Part shown: positions 35,001-47,832 of the stretch, piece by piece
Layout: each line of letters starts with the position of its first letter
Position numbering within the stretch: position 1 is the stretch's first letter
The notes under the pieces: model-generated
The model's input: only the letters and a program-made list of their open reading frames with translations
Told to the model about the DNA's origin: nothing
The model's database searches: none
Assembly: GCA_033065855.1 (NCBI GenBank)
Contig: JAVXUO010000597.1
Span: 84,493 to 148,492 of the forward strand
Direction: 5' to 3'
DNA from: Escallonia rubra
Taxonomy: Eukaryota; Streptophyta; Magnoliopsida; Escalloniales; Escalloniaceae
DNA: 64,000 bases
Made by a program: the position numbers and the translations under genes

Positions 35001-38000
35001 TTTTAGACTCTAGTTTCTAACTTCAGTCATATTGCCAGTGCCTGAAGACATGAATATTTAACATTTGCTGATTTCTTCCCTTGTATGTGACTTTTAAATT
35101 GCACATCTGTAGATTAGGCACGGGGAAGCTGTGGGAATAATTGGCCCTTCTGGCACTGGAAAGTCTACGATCTTAAAGATTATAGCTGGGCTTCTTGCTC
35201 CAGACAAGGTACTTGTTTCATATGTTTTCCAGAAGGGTCTTCTGTTCTTCCGGCCGTTTAAGCTGGCACTGTATTCAGCTTATCCAGGTCAAAACTTGGT
35301 TTCCTCTATGGTTAATGAGCAGGGAGAAGTTTATATACGAGGAAGACTACGACGTGGTTTGATCAGTGATGAGGAGATATCTGGCCTTCGAATTGGCTTG
35401 GTGAGTTGTCTTTAACTCGAATGCATCTTCATTTGTCCAGGTTATCTTCTTGTTTAGGAATCTAAGATACTTATTTTGGCTTTTCTATTCCAAATAACAG
35501 GTATTTCAGAGTGCAGCTCTTTTTGATTCTCTAACCGTTCGGGAAAATGTTGGTTTTCTTTTGTAAGCTACTCGCAAGATTCTTCATACAAACTCATGCA
35601 TCTCTTACACAATTTTGTGTAAACTAAGCCAGTGATATTGCTGCAATTTTCCTCTTTTACAAATAAAGGTTGATGCATTGAAAACTTTGAGCACCTATGT
35701 TATGCACAGGTATGAGAAATCAAGCATGCCTGAGGATCAAATTGCGGAGCTTGTAACAGAAACTCTGGCTGCTGTTGGATTGAAGGTATGCTTCATGGAC
35801 AATGCCTATTGGTATCTCAAACTGTGGTTACATGATTTAAGCCACATACATACTGTTTATAGGCATTGCGGTTTTAATGATCTCGTTTCACTTGGTTTCA
35901 AAAAGGAAGAAGAAAGATGTCACTCGTAGGTGTGCACTTAGTCCACTGACTTGGACTTTGTTTGAAAGGGCTTATCAGTATCACTCATGAAGGGGAAAAT
36001 TTAAGCATATTCATCAGTGTTATATGCTTGTCATTCTTCTCAAAAACTAATGGATTTTTATGGATGAATTGGATCAAGTGTATGGGGAAGAATCTACGGG
36101 GTAAGTTCTGTAGTGCATGTGATTAGACAATACCTTACCAGACAAGATGAAGTCTCAACCCTGTACACGTCGAAATTTGTACACATTCACAGGAAATGGT
36201 TTAAAATGTTCATATATAGGGGACAAGCGTGGCTCTCCAAGTATTGCATGTAGGAGGTGAGGAAATTGTAGAAGTTAGTGTTTCTGCTCTATGAAAGGAT
36301 AATCATACAACAGAGTAGCTGCACGTCTTCAACTTTCCTGTATTTGTAGCTGCACGTCTGCTCTGGTGTCTTATACTTTGTTTATATTAAATATTTCAGT
36401 CTTGGTTTTCGGATATTCCAATTTGACACAGCAAACCATGAAGTTTTAGTAGTTTAAATTTTTTCCCAAGGCACAACTTTCTTAGGCAAATTGGATGGGC
36501 ACGTGGACAGTGTCACGTGTTGAATACATGATCGATATGAAAGGCATACATGCACATAATATTTGGCACAAGGATCAAATAATGGAGATTGGTACTAAAC
36601 TTTGTTCAGTATGAAAATTGCCGCCTAGGCACGACTATTACGAATTAACACCACTTTCTTCTCTAGATACATGTATGTGTGTGTGTCTGTCTGTCTGTAT
36701 ACATATAATAGACACGCACATGCATATGAATGTTTATACGCAAGCATACACGTATGAATATGGTGCGTATACGTATACAAGCATATCTTCTGAAAAATTA
36801 AAATTTTGAGTTGCATAAGACATTGGGACACCTGAAAATTTTAAACACGTGGTGAAATTATTCTAGATTCACAAGTAAATTACCTGAAGGATTTTGGTGT
36901 CCAATTAAGTTAAGAACCTTCTTCCTGGTACACTGACCACCAGCAACTAACTGCGTGCACTGGACATCAGCATCCACCACACGAACCAAGAAAATTGTAA
37001 ATAGGAAACTTCACATAGAGGTTTTAGTCATTTAGGACTTATATTGTTATATATGAAACTTAACTTTTGCAGGGAGTTGAGGATCGATTACCTTCTGAGT
37101 TGTCTGGAGGAATGAAGAAAAGAGTTGCATTAGCCCGATCAATAATTTTTGATACCACAAATGATGCAATAGAGCCAGAGGTATGTGTACTAGACGCTTT
37201 CACGTCTATAATGCTTTTTATGATCCCAATACCAGCAGAGTGGTCCTTCTGTCTATACAAGGATGTCTATTTTTCTACTTTTTACCCTAACTACCTGGAA
37301 TGTGCTTCAGATCCTTCCCAATTGATTTGTAAATATTACTGCACAGTTAAACTTACCTATTGAGCCAAGAAGTCGGGCGCATAAAGATTTCATAAACTTC
37401 GAAGAATATAGTCATGGTGTCCTGTATTTTTAACAATCACCTTGGTTTTAAAAGAAGATAAGCAATTTATTTAAGAGGTCTTAATCTTAAATTTCTGAAC
37501 AAAGATGGTGACAAACTAGGAAGGGCTTTACTCCGTAACAATGACAAGGTGACGGTATTTACAAAAACGAAACTGAGGTGATGAAGTGAAGTTACTTTGA
37601 TTCTTCATGAGAGCAAACAGAACTTCATTTCATAATTAAGTCACCTCGAATGCGTTCTGATCAATCCTGTTACCTGTATTATGCGGGCCTGTACAACCCT
37701 TTACTCCCTTCACAGTAAAAAATATGGTAAATACACATATCAGTCAAAAAATTAGACTGAACAGCTGTAGTGGATGCTTGACTGCTTCAAATTCCTGAGC
37801 AAAATGCACCTCTGACTGATGTGTTACATTGAAGCATCTCTTCCCGTCTTTCTCTCTCTCTCTCCCCCCCCCCCCCCCCCAACAATTCTACTTTTAGTTA
37901 TTGTTGGTTATATAATTATTTTTCCAGAAAACGCTACAGATGGTGATGAAACCACTGCTTACCTTCACATAAACCCTTGCCAATAGTCGCATTTTGCCAA

Positions 38001-40493
38001 ATGGTATGACTGCTAGAGTGGTATTCATAACAACGAGTAAATGAGGCCGGTCAGTACTATTTGTTGTTTGTTGGAGTAGGTCAAATATGATGGCAGTGTG
38101 ACCTCCAAGTGCTGATGTGATCCGATGTCCACCGATATTAGTAGAAGAAACAACCACCGCTCTGCATCTAAAGATATTGGTAACCCAAACTTTTGAATGC
38201 AGATCGCATGGAGCATAGGTCATTGTTGGACATTGGAGGGTCATCTATTAGTGCTGCTGGGTCCTCGTGACAGGGATAGGAATAAGGAAAAAGAAATATT
38301 TCGAATTTACAACTTTATTGCCCTGTTGGTGATCGCCTCTTTGGTGTAGTGCCACATATGTGCCTTTGAGTGTTACAGAGGGCCACAGTGCCTGTGAGCC
38401 CTTTATTTCAGCATCCGATCGCAATGCCTTGAGGGCCCCGATGTGGAAATGTCCCATGTGGTCAGGGAACTCCCTGGGAGAGGACAAGCTCAAGCTGGCT
38501 TTCATGGCACACTGCAAATTGGTGGAATATTTACAAATTAAGGCATTTTTGTACTTAATAAACATGCTGAATATCTAACCATAAACTAAGATGTCCACAT
38601 AACTTCACCTGCGGTGTAGCTTTATGTCCAAAAGACTAAGCTCAACTTAAGGGGACACTCTTACAGTATCCTATTCTGAGATTGCCATGGACAGGGAGCC
38701 TACGGGAGGAATAGTTTAGGCCCAGTTTCCAGAGTCTTGCAAGACTGGGAGGTGGAGTCAAAGAAACCCTTGATTGAGTTATAATACTCCATGAGCCTGG
38801 GGTAAGACAGAGGACGAATAGGATGGTCAGATTATCAAATTGTACATGAATGCTTTCAGATTAGCATTTATTCCTCTTTTACGTATGTAACAAGTAAGTC
38901 TGAAAAAAGGTGCAGTAAAGATCTGAAGAAAATGCCTATATGCATCTGAATCTAGGTGGCACGGACACAAACACGGCGTCGAACTCCCACACTGACGGGG
39001 ACACCGGACACCGCAATTTCCAAAAAAACCAGATTTTGGACACCGCAAGACACACCACTGAATTTTTTGAAATATTTCATTGCATACATATTGTTTTGTT
39101 AAACACACACACACACACACATATATATTAAGTACACTTATTTACACATGTAATAAGAATAAACATCAATTGGAGCAGCTGAATTTCGTTCCAAATTGAT
39201 GAGAAAGAAAGACAGTAACATGAAATAGTCTCAATAGTAACAAGTAAGAAGGTCGGTGACAAGAAAGCAACTGAATGTCTCAATAGTGTACCAACATTAG
39301 AGTCTCAACAGTAACAAGAAAGCAAGTACAAAGATATGGGACCAAAGGCATGAATGAGAGGTCTTATATAGCCAGATGGGTCCGCAATAAGGTCAGAAAT
39401 GTTGACTTATCTTCATCTGGACTGGTAAGCTTGGATGCTTTCGGTAACAAAAAGAAGGAAAAGAGAAAATGAGAGAGAAAGAAGAAGGGTACCTTTCGCT
39501 GGAATCCCGCGAGAAGCTCAGTTTCATCTTCTTTTTTCTTGGTTAGGAAGACAGCAGCCGCATAGGAGAAGACTTAGAAGACAAAAGGTTTGGGTCGATC
39601 TGATTAGGGTTTGGTAAAATTAAAAGTTCATTTCTAAAGAGCCCCAGATTTGTCAATTTTTACACACCGACTCCGGGTTTGAAATACTGTATTATGGTCC
39701 CATACGTGTGGACACTTTCTTCAAGAAGTGTCCGAGACGGTGTCCGGTTATTAGAACATAAATAAAAATATTCGGACACTGCTGAGAGGCGTTGGACACG
39801 TGTCCGGAGGTGTCAGTGTGGTATCGAGGTATCGATGGGTGTCGAACACCATACCTCGACCCAAATGAGGTGTTGGTGCTTCCTAGATCTGAATATATCT
39901 TAAAGTGTTTGGTGCAGTAGCAAGTAACATGTCTCTTTTGCTGAGCAGGTACTCCTGTATGATGAACCTACAGCTGGACTGGATCCAATTGCATCTACTG
40001 TAGTCGAAGATCTTATCCGCTCTGTTCATTTCAATGGTGAAGATGCAGTTGGGAAGCCGGGGAAGATTGCATCTTATGCTGTTGTCACGCACCAGCATAG
40101 TACGATTAAAAGAGCTGTTGACAGGTATTGCTAGTCCAAAACCTTCAAAATCTTGAAATCATTGTTATTTATTGTTCTGGCAAGATGTATTCTGGCCTTT
40201 CCAGGTTGTTGTTTCTCTATGAGGGAAAGATTGTGTGGCATGGAATGACGCATGAATTCACCTCGTCAACAAATCCAATTGTTCAGCAGGTAATGCTGAA
40301 CTTTGGTTTCATATTTAGTGATGCTTGTTGTTAAATGAAACTAAGTTTAATTTTCTACAATATGGATTTGCAAAAGGTTGTTAAGTTTCTTTCTTTGAAG
40401 ATCTATACAGGACTTTATAAGCAATTATTTTCTTCTTCTTCTTCTCTCTCTCAGTTTGCATCTGGGAGCTTGGATGGGCCAATTAAGTATTGA
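32072..40493 (+). CDS. TGD3: TGD3, ATPase subunit of the chloroplast TGD lipid importer (ABCI13)
   Basis: Ten coding exons: 32072-32263, 32761-32889, 35113-35208, 35323-35400, 35501-35562, 35710-35785, 37073-37180, 39949-40124, 40205-40289, 40455-40493. All are GT-AG and phases agree, giving 346 aa against 345 in Arabidopsis as I recall it. Residues 1 to ~60 are Ser/Arg-rich and look like a plastid transit peptide. The ATPase core has Walker [10 protein letters not shown] (118-126), Q-loop VFQ (168), signature LSGGM (221-225), Walker B LLYDEP (249-254) and H-loop His295. TGD3 is the stromal nucleotide-binding subunit that works with permease TGD1 and lipid-binding TGD2 to bring ER-derived lipid into plastids for galactolipid synthesis. 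The start is the first ATG in frame; a GTG 12 bases upstream is not used. No lesion is seen. Intron 7 (2.8 kb) carries a hAT element. Confidence 0.96.
33736..33845 (+). repeat. exact 55-bp tandem duplication in TGD3 intron 2
   Basis: TCTGTTCTTAATCTGGTCC...TTTTAGTATGTCTT occurs twice back to back, 33736-33790 and 33791-33845, with no difference I can see. A very recent duplication, or a collapsed/expanded assembly artefact. Confidence 0.85.
38952..39886 (+). mobile_element. non-autonomous hAT-like element in TGD3 intron 7
   Basis: Ends CTAGGTGGCACGGACAC and GTGTTGGTGCTTCCTAG, flanked by a perfect 8-bp ATCTGAAT at 38944-38951 and 39887-39894. Length 935 bp, same family and orientation as 18881-19692 (shared GGAGCAGCTGAATTTCGTTC, CCATACGTGTGGACACTT and more). 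It has a partial internal repeat (CTCAATAGTAACAAG... and CTCAACAGTAACAAG...) that the other copy lacks. Its right end is only 62 bases from the exon 8 acceptor, so it now provides sequence close to the branch-point region. Confidence 0.87.
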
Positions 40494-41420
40494 TGGTGTA
40501 TATGACGAAATACATGTTCTTGGTACCTGGACATACTGCAAAAAGGGACCGAGGAAGGCAAAGCGGCGTGCAAACTTGGGTCCTCCCATCGAACTGCAAA
40601 ACCGACAAGTCAAGTGCTTGGCCTTGAAGGGCATTCCCGACTGTGCTCTTACGCTTGAGCTCTGGTTTTGTGCTCCTTGCTTCCATAGTTGGCATGGTGG
40701 AGACATTTATCATTGATTTTCTCCTCTAAGAATTTTTGTCTCGTGTAATCAGTTTTTTTTCTGTCAAGCTCCGAGTCATAATCACATGGTGTGGCCGTGT
40801 GCGTTCCCATTGTAACATGAACAGACACTCTATGAAAGTGAGTTGTAAACTTAGCATCCTTAACCGTGATTTTGACACAGAATGCTCTCAGTGTCCTAAA
40901 GTGATTTAGATCATCGATTCATCAATTCCAGCATCAAATGCAAAACAGCGCGATGACAATTAAAGCGTAGCTAGTCTTTCCAGAGAATATTTGTTCCAAT
41001 TTTGTATGTCCAAAGTATGACCTTAAGCTCCTTGTTGAACTTTTTTACTTTCGAGTCCACGAGTCTTCGTGAGAGTATACATGTACACCTATTAGGCACC
41101 TTACTGAAAGCACATATCAGAACAGAATTACTGTGTTGTTATCGTTAAAGAAACATCTAAGTCTGCGTCCTTAATCAAGGGGCTGAAAACGGGGGAGGCA
41201 TCTTTTCTGTATCCGAATGATAGGAGGTTTTATGGAAGCACAGTCTTCAGACACCAGCCTGCAAGTTCTATCGTCTTGTATGTCTCATCATAGTTGCAAA
41301 TATGCAGTGACCTCCCCCTCTCTTTTTCTCTCTCGAAGTCAAAAGAGAAATTTGAAATGCACGTCTCCGTGCATGCATAGTGGTTAATGAGACTCTTGAA
41401 CAGTGAAACCAAAAGTAGAA
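40494..41420 (+). other. TGD3 3' UTR and intergenic spacer
   Basis: No coding region seen. AT-rich 3' flank follows the TGA at 40491-40493. The poly(A) site is not clear. The MULE TIR starts at 41421. Confidence 0.4.
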
Positions 41421-41636
41421 GGATCATTTGCACATAAAACCTTATACTTTAAGGGTTTGTGCGCATTTCACCCCGATTTTTCAATTTTGGTTCAATTTAC
41501 CTCATGATTTAGAAAATTGAGCAAATTTCACCAATTAACGGGCTGAACTCCAATTTATTGGATGCCCGTCAATTGTCCAGGGAGAAAATTGTAACTTCAT
41601 CATGTGTGACACGTTGGCAGCCACATCAGCATTCAT
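41421..41636 (+). repeat. terminal repeat of the GRF MULE, copy 1
   Basis: About 215 bases starting GGATCATTTGCACATAAAAC and ending near CCACATCAGCATTCA. The same sequence, ~90% identical by eye, starts copy 2 at 54766. Both read inward to different genes of the element, which is what a terminal inverted repeat of one element looks like when one fragment is inverted. Confidence 0.8.
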
Positions 41637-41801
41637 ATAGACGTTGAATGTCTCTTGGAGTTACCGAAAACCATCTGCTCCATTCTTTCAAATTCCTAAA
41701 CCCGAATGCGAAACGACAAACTCTCGTCGCCGGCATCTCGCTAGAAAATGATCCATTGCTCCTGACTGAAGCATTACTACGGCGATCAACGGAGGTCAGC
41801 G

Positions 41802-44800
41802 ATGGTGTTCTTCGAGTTCAGGGATCCCGCTTACAACGACGGCCAAGTATACACTTGATTACGGTATGTAATCATGGATTAAAGTTGGATTTTCATTTCT
41901 AGGGTTACGAGATCAGCGTTGTTTAACAATATATTCTGTATAGGTTTAGGATTTTTGAATGGCATGCTGTTTTGGTGGGTAACGACACGTGTGCAGTTTA
42001 ATATTGGAATATTCATGTGTACGAACTATGAATAATATTGTTTAATTGTATGGCTAATTTTTTATTTTGCTGTATGGGATTAAACAATGTGTATTCATGT
42101 ATATGTTTGTTTGTTTACTCTGCTGTATGGGATTAAACATTGAGTTGGTTTGCGTTGATTTACTTAGGGATTAGCACATTCCTCTGTTTTACATGTTTTT
42201 TTAAAGTATATTATTTTTTTTGTAGCTCCTACGGATCGGTTGTTAACTGTAAAAATGTACCATGGTGGATTTATGTCTACTGTTGGGAAGAAGAGATATA
42301 TGAGAGGTAGGGTTACCTATATAGACAATGTTGATGAAGATAAGATTGGGTTATGTCTGTTAGATAGGATGAAGGATAGGTTGGGGTATGCATACTACGT
42401 AGGGTTTTTATTCTTAACCCCTGGAAAGAGTATGGACGATGGCTTACTGCACTTAAGTTGCGATTTGGACGTATGTACTGCATGTCAGATGTTGCCTATG
42501 GATTACAAAATCTTAGAGTTGTTCCTTGTAGATCCTACAATACCCTTTGCTTTTCCAGCACCTTTACAACCACATGAGGTCAACCACAATGAAGCTGATA
42601 TGGTCAACCACAATGAAGCTGATGTGGTCAACCACAATGAAGCTGATGTGGTCAACCACAATGAGGCTGATGTGGTCCACCATAATGAGGGTGATGTGGT
42701 CCACCACAACGAGGCTGATGTGGTTGACATGTATGACCTTGACCCTGAAGATGAGGAAGATGCTAATGTAGAGCCAAGAGAAGTAGATGTTCAGGTTCAC
42801 TCAGTAGCAACAGGTGGTAATGAAGACATGAGGAATGTGGAAGACATAGATGTTGAGTTTTGTGACAGTGATTATGAAATGAATGAAGACTATGTTGAGT
42901 AACTATTTGAAACTGATGTTAATGATCTTGGTAGTGGGAGTGCTACTGGGTTTGGTAATAGGGATGGTCAAAATGCAACAGTTGAGGATGAAGTTGGGGG
43001 AATTTACAGTTATATGCCCTCTGGTAGTACAATTCAAGAAAACCCATTTGAAGATGACCCTAATTTGGCTGACTTCGATGACCTGAAAAGCTTGCAAGGG
43101 CCTGATGAAGATGATTTGAGAAGGAAGCCTGATTTTCCAAAATTTTAGCCATATAAATTGAACTATAAGGATGCTAAAACAATGGCTGAAATGGACTTTG
43201 AAGTAGGTATGGTGTTTAAGGATGCTCATGAATTCAAAGAGGCTATAAAGGCACATGCTATTAAGCATGGCAAACAACATATGGTTTTTAAAAAGAGTGA
43301 ATCAACTAGGGTATTGGTTCATTGTGATAAGAAAGTGGGTTGTGAATGGGAATGTTTGGCTTCACTTAAGCATGGGGAGACCAGTTTACAAATAAAGAGA
43401 CTGCATTCAACACATACCTTTGGAAGAAGCCATAAAGTTAAGAATGCTTCATTTAAGTTTTTTTTTTCTTCTGAAAAATGTAAAAACATGTGGAGGAGTA
43501 ACCCTGCTTGGCCAATGCAGTCATTTATTAACACAACAAAAGAGGATTTTGTGGTTGATATTTCAAGGTGGCAAGGGTATAAGGCTAGGAAGAGGGCCTT
43601 AGCTCTGATTGTAAGGGAAATGAAGGACTGATATGCAAAGTTATGAGACTATGTTGAGGTCTTAAAGAAAACCAACCCTGGTCCCACTGTGGAGATCCAA
43701 GTAGACAATACTGGAGTACATCCAGTATTTGAGAGGATATATATATATGTCTAAAGGGGATTGAAAAAGGGTTTTCTTGCACAATGTAGGTCTGTAATTG
43801 GTATGGATGGGTGCCACCTAAAAGGGCCATGTGAAGGACAGATTCTTACAGCAGTTGGCATAGATGCCAACAACAATGGTATGTTCCTAATAGCTTATGC
43901 AGTTGTTGAGGTTGAGTCAACTAGCACATGGACTTGGTTTGTGGAACTTCTTGTGAAGGATCTAGGGATTAATGACAGTGGTTACACATTCATATTTGAC
44001 AAACAAAAGGGGTTAAGGAATGCACTTGAAGAAGTTGTGCCACAGGTTGAACACATGCATTGTGCAAAACACCTGTATGAAAATTGGAAGACAGCTGGGT
44101 TCAGAGGGGAAACCTTTAAACTGCATTTTTGGGGTTGTTCAAAGGCAACTGAAGTTGAACAATTTGGTAGGAGGATGGCAAGCACAAAGGAGAATTTTGA
44201 GAAAGCATGGCAATGGTTAAGTGAAAAGGCTCCAGCTCATTGGTCAAGGTCACACTTTAGGACATATCCCAAATGTGACATTCTATCAAATAATTTGTGT
44301 GAGAGCTTCAATGGGAGGATCCTAGGTGCAAGGGACAAGCCAATCATATCCTGCCTTGAGTTTATTAGGAACTTCTTTATGAAGAGGCTTACCATTTATA
44401 GGGAGAACATGAGGAAAACATTGAATGAAAGACCTTTATGTCCAAGAATTGAAGAGAATTTGAGAAGAATAAGATAGATGCTGGGGCTGGGAGTGCAACA
44501 TGGTCAGGGGCAGGTATTTTTCAAGTTGAAATGACTTATGGGGCTCAAAGGACAGTGGATTTGACAAACCAGACATGCAAGTGCAGAAAATGGGATTTGA
44601 CTGGCATCTCATGCAAACATGCTCTAGCGGCTATGTATTATAGAGGTCTAGATCCTGATATGTTTGTTGCTGACTGTTACAAGAAAGACACTTACATGAA
44701 AGGTTATGAGAATATGATATATCCTGTGGATAGTTATGACGTGTGGCCAAAGACCAGGAAGATTCCAATATTGCCTTCTAAACCACATGTACAACCTGGG

Positions 44801-45825
44801 AGGCCAAAAAAATGTAGGGTTAGGAAACCAGATGAGCCAAGGGCTCCAATATCAGATGGGACCAAGCTAAGGAGAGGTTTGACAGGTGTAATATGTAGCA
44901 AATGCAAGAAATCAGGCCATAACATGAGAACTTGTAAGGAGGTTGAAGGTGGATTTAGAGCTGGAATGGTTAATGGTGAGGGAGCAACAGTTGAGGGAGT
45001 TAATGACAATAATTGTGCTACCACAGAGACTGTGCAGCCATCTGTACCAACAAACACTCTACCATCTCAGGCAGCACAATCAAATGCAAGACCCAAGTCA
45101 TGTGTAAGGCTTCACTCAAAATGATTTTTAATTACATTTCATTAAATGCAGCATTTATTTGTGTTTCCTCACAATTTCATTTATTAAATAAATGCAGCAA
45201 AGACCAAGAAAGAAACAGAGAGCCTCAAGAGGCTCAACATCTAATGTTGAGCATATAGGGAATGAAGCTCCAATGAGGACTCCTTTACTAATTCCTCCAA
45301 TGCCTTCAGTACAACCCATGCATAGATGTAAGAACAGGGCTAAACGTCCAGTAAGTGCAAAACCCTATAGTTTAAGGGTTATTTAGGCAATAACTTCCAG
45401 TAAGTGCAAAACCAATTTTGAAGTAACTTGGTTGTGTTCCTGCAGTTGAAGAGGAGTTCTGCAGATGTTCATTCACTAAGTGGACTGAGAGATAATGACG
45501 TAAATTTATTAATGTAACAAGGTTCTTTTATTAAACTAAATATGATCATTTGTTTGGGACTGACTGTGGTTTGACTTATTACAGGTGGGTGCCATTTCAA
45601 CTCAAGAGAGTGCATCACCATCACCTCAAGAGAATGAAACAACATCAATGAATACACATTTCATGTCTAATGGTGTCAATCCCATGCAAGCACAGTTAGA
45701 TCACCAACCAGTTAGAGTGGGTGGACTTAATGTCCAAGGCCCAAGGAAACTGTGGAAAGGACAACCAGCTGTTATAGTAACTGCTCTACATAGAGCTACA
45801 AGGCAATCCAAAGTAAAGCATTAGA
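41802..45825 (+). pseudogene. decayed MULE transposase (PB1-like, MuDR/MULE, SWIM, zinc knuckle)
   Basis: Exon 1 encodes MVFFEFRDPAYNDGQVYT and reaches a GTATG donor at ~41862; exon 2 begins ~42226 after TTTTTGTAG. A PB1-like N-terminal region (KMYHGGFMS...RGRVTYIDNVDED) comes first. An acidic region with six 24-base repeats, a MuDR DNA-binding part (VFKDAHEFKEAIKAHAIKHG), a MULE catalytic part (VIGMDGCHLKG, YTFIFDKQKGL, NNLCESFNGRIL), SWIM (CKCRKWDLTGISCKHAL) and a CCHC knuckle (CSKCKKSGHNMRTC) follow. The tail is split over three small exons. The frame is broken by at least five in-frame stops, several explicable as C-to-T changes, one frame change near 44470, and a short loss at the exon 1 border. 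It cannot make full transposase. Confidence 0.85.
42579..42722 (+). repeat. six 24-bp in-frame coding repeats
   Basis: GTCAACCACAATGAAGCTGA and variants, six units of 24 bases encoding V(N/H)HNEADV. Length is a multiple of three, so the repeat could expand without breaking the frame. It lies in the acidic linker between PB1-like and MuDR parts of the transposase. Confidence 0.9.
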
Positions 45826-46210
45826 ATATTGGACTTTACTTTTTCTAAATGTTATGTAAATCCTAATATTGATTACATTATTGGTGGATGGCTGGTTTTT
45901 GTGTGAACTTGTAATGGTGGATGATTAGTTTTGTGTGAACTTGTAATGGTGGATGGTTTTTGTATAACTGTTGTATTGGTGGATGGTTGCTTTGATGTAA
46001 CTGTGAACATATGTTGTCAACAGCCAAGTGCAAATGAAATATAGTATGGACTTTGATGTAAGTGAATTTACTTATGTATTGTTTTGGAAATTGTATTGTT
46101 TTAGAAATTATATTGCCATTGTCAGTGCATAGATAAACTCAAAACAAAGAAACATTTCACTCATCAGTTGCAAATGTGTCAATACATATATGGCCACTTT
46201 TTGTGCTACC

Positions 46211-46333
46211 TTAAGCTAAGAACAACAACCTTTCCCCACTCATATTCTCATTTCTCTTTGTTAACAAGTAAATACAAATCAACAATAACAACATAAACAT
46301 GGCCAAATATATCTGCTTCCTTCGCAGTGTAGT
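46211..46333 (-). pseudogene. 3' end of the GRF zinc-finger membrane protein gene, copy 1
   Basis: The minus strand encodes ETTLRRKQIYLAMFMLLLLI, then CIYLLTKRNENMSGERLLFLA and a stop, the same as the C-terminus of the complete copy at 55.2-55.8 kb. The 5' part is missing where the hAT element begins. The stop codons of this gene and the transposase are ~385 bases apart and convergent, exactly as in copy 2. Confidence 0.85.
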
Positions 46334-46339
46334 TTCAAG

Positions 46340-47832
46340 TAGGGGTGAGCATTTAAACCGTGAAAACCAGTCCAACCGTGAAAACCGAACCAACCAATCC
46401 GACTAATCCCAAACCGATCGCAAAAACAGTCGGTTCGGTTTTTTTTTTCTTTCTCCAAACCGCATATTCGGTTCGGTCGGTTTGGTTTGGGTTTTCCAAA
46501 ACCGATATAAACCGAACCGACTGTATGTAATATATAATATAATTTTTTTTACCTAACCCCAGTTAATTTTACTACATGCCCTAGTTAAACTTAACCCATT
46601 AATATAAAAGGCAAGTAACCCTAAATTTCATTAACCCTACTTTTCACTCGCCGCAAGAACTGGAGATTGCTCCACAGCCTCCATTCCAGTCCTCCATTTC
46701 ACGCCCAGATCTGTGATTATGCCGACTGCTCCACGCAGCGCCTCCCTCAGCCACGTCTCTCCTCTAGCCTTCGTCTCCACCTCCCACGGCTGTGCTTCCA
46801 TCTCTGACGTCTCTCTTCCCACCGGCGCCTCCAATCTCCTTCGGTCTCAAGTACGAAGTTATGTCTCCCTTTCTCCTCTCTTCTTCAGTTTCTGTTTATG
46901 TTTCTCCTCTTCAATTTCTGTTTCTGTTTCTTCTCTTTTCTTTTGTTTCTTGAATCCTTTCTATTCAGTTTCTTCTCTTCACCACATGATCTCACCAAAT
47001 CTCACCACATAGACCAAATACACAGAATATTGGAATAGAATATTCACTTGATGACTTCAACCGAGTCTTGTGGGTTTGATTGAAATAAAAAAATAAAATT
47101 AGTTTGAATCTTTAGCTGCCTAAGGAAATTAGCTTGCACCTATGTACTGATCATTCTTGAAAGATATGGAAATAGTTCAATATAAAGAATTGGGTTCTAG
47201 ATAAAGCCTTGTTATGTACTGATCATTCTTCAATTTCTAGATAAAGCCTTGTTGTGTTTGTTTTGATGAGTGCTTTGAATCTAAGTGAAGCAATGCAGCT
47301 CTGCAAGCATAAAACTCTACTCCCTCCACGCTTATTATAATGGGTTATTTGAATATTTATATATATATTTCTTGTGAACCTGATTCATTTTCATTTTTCA
47401 GAAATATTGACTATATGCTGATTGAAGGTTGATTGGTGATTGAAGATGCAAAGTTGATCCTTAGGACCTGTTCCTTTTTAACTTAATCTGGTTGTTGATG
47501 ATGTGTAATGAAGGATATTTAACTTGATTACGCAATGATCTCTTTAGAGTTATGTAATTTGATTAGAACTTTAACAGATAATGTGTGAATTAATTTGATT
47601 AGAGTTATGTAATTTGATCTATTTTTATTACAAAATTCATTATTTCTGGGACTAGAAAGGAGTCTAGCCCAAACCGTTTGATCCGCTCAAACCGAACCGT
47701 TCGATCCATTCAATCCGTTCAAACCGAACCGTTCGAACGCGGTTTGGTTTATTTTTTTTTGCAAACCGATGTTGGTCGGTTCGATTTGGTATCCAGCCTC
47801 CAAACCGAACCGACCGCACCGTGCTCACCCTA
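46340..47832. mobile_element. hAT-like element at the MULE breakpoint, no matching target duplication
   Basis: Ends TAGGGGTGAGCATTTAAACC and GCACCGTGCTCACCCTA form a short inverted repeat. Subterminal regions carry many copies of AACCG(A)ACC and its reverse (GGTTTGGTTTGG). Length 1.49 kb. The 8 bases on the left (GTTTCAAG, from the MULE GRF gene) do not recur on the right (CAGAGCAA), so DNA next to the right end has been lost or rearranged. A 100-codon frame (46713-47012) is hydrophobic and unassigned; no transposase domain is visible. Confidence 0.7.

Larger units (their letters stand above)
41421..46339 (+). mobile_element. MULE copy 1 (two-gene PB1/GRF family), right end missing
   Basis: It begins with a ~215-base terminal repeat (41421-41635, start GGATCATTTGCACATAAAAC). 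A decayed transposase gene (41802-45825, +) follows, then the 3' end of a convergent GRF gene (46333-46211, -). The element is cut at ~46339 by a hAT element, and the rest of the GRF gene and the right TIR are absent beyond it. A second fragment of the family (54766-56618) is inverted and supplies the other end. Overlapping parts (~0.9 kb) are nearly identical, so the two are recent relatives. Confidence 0.8.

Noticed and set aside
37894-38578. Open frames of 72-116 codons in TGD3 intron 7
   Set aside because: No domain, overlap on opposite strands, and lie between well-defined TGD3 exons.
42503-42800. Antisense and alternate-frame ORFs over the 24-bp repeat; resemblance to a CRISPR-like array
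   Set aside because: The repeats are contiguous with no unique spacers, in a plant transposon coding region. The other frames are by-products of the repeat.
46713-47012. 100-codon frame in the hAT-like element as a membrane protein gene
   Set aside because: Hydrophobic run is driven by a C/T-rich tract (TTTCT repeats); no start context or homologue recognised.
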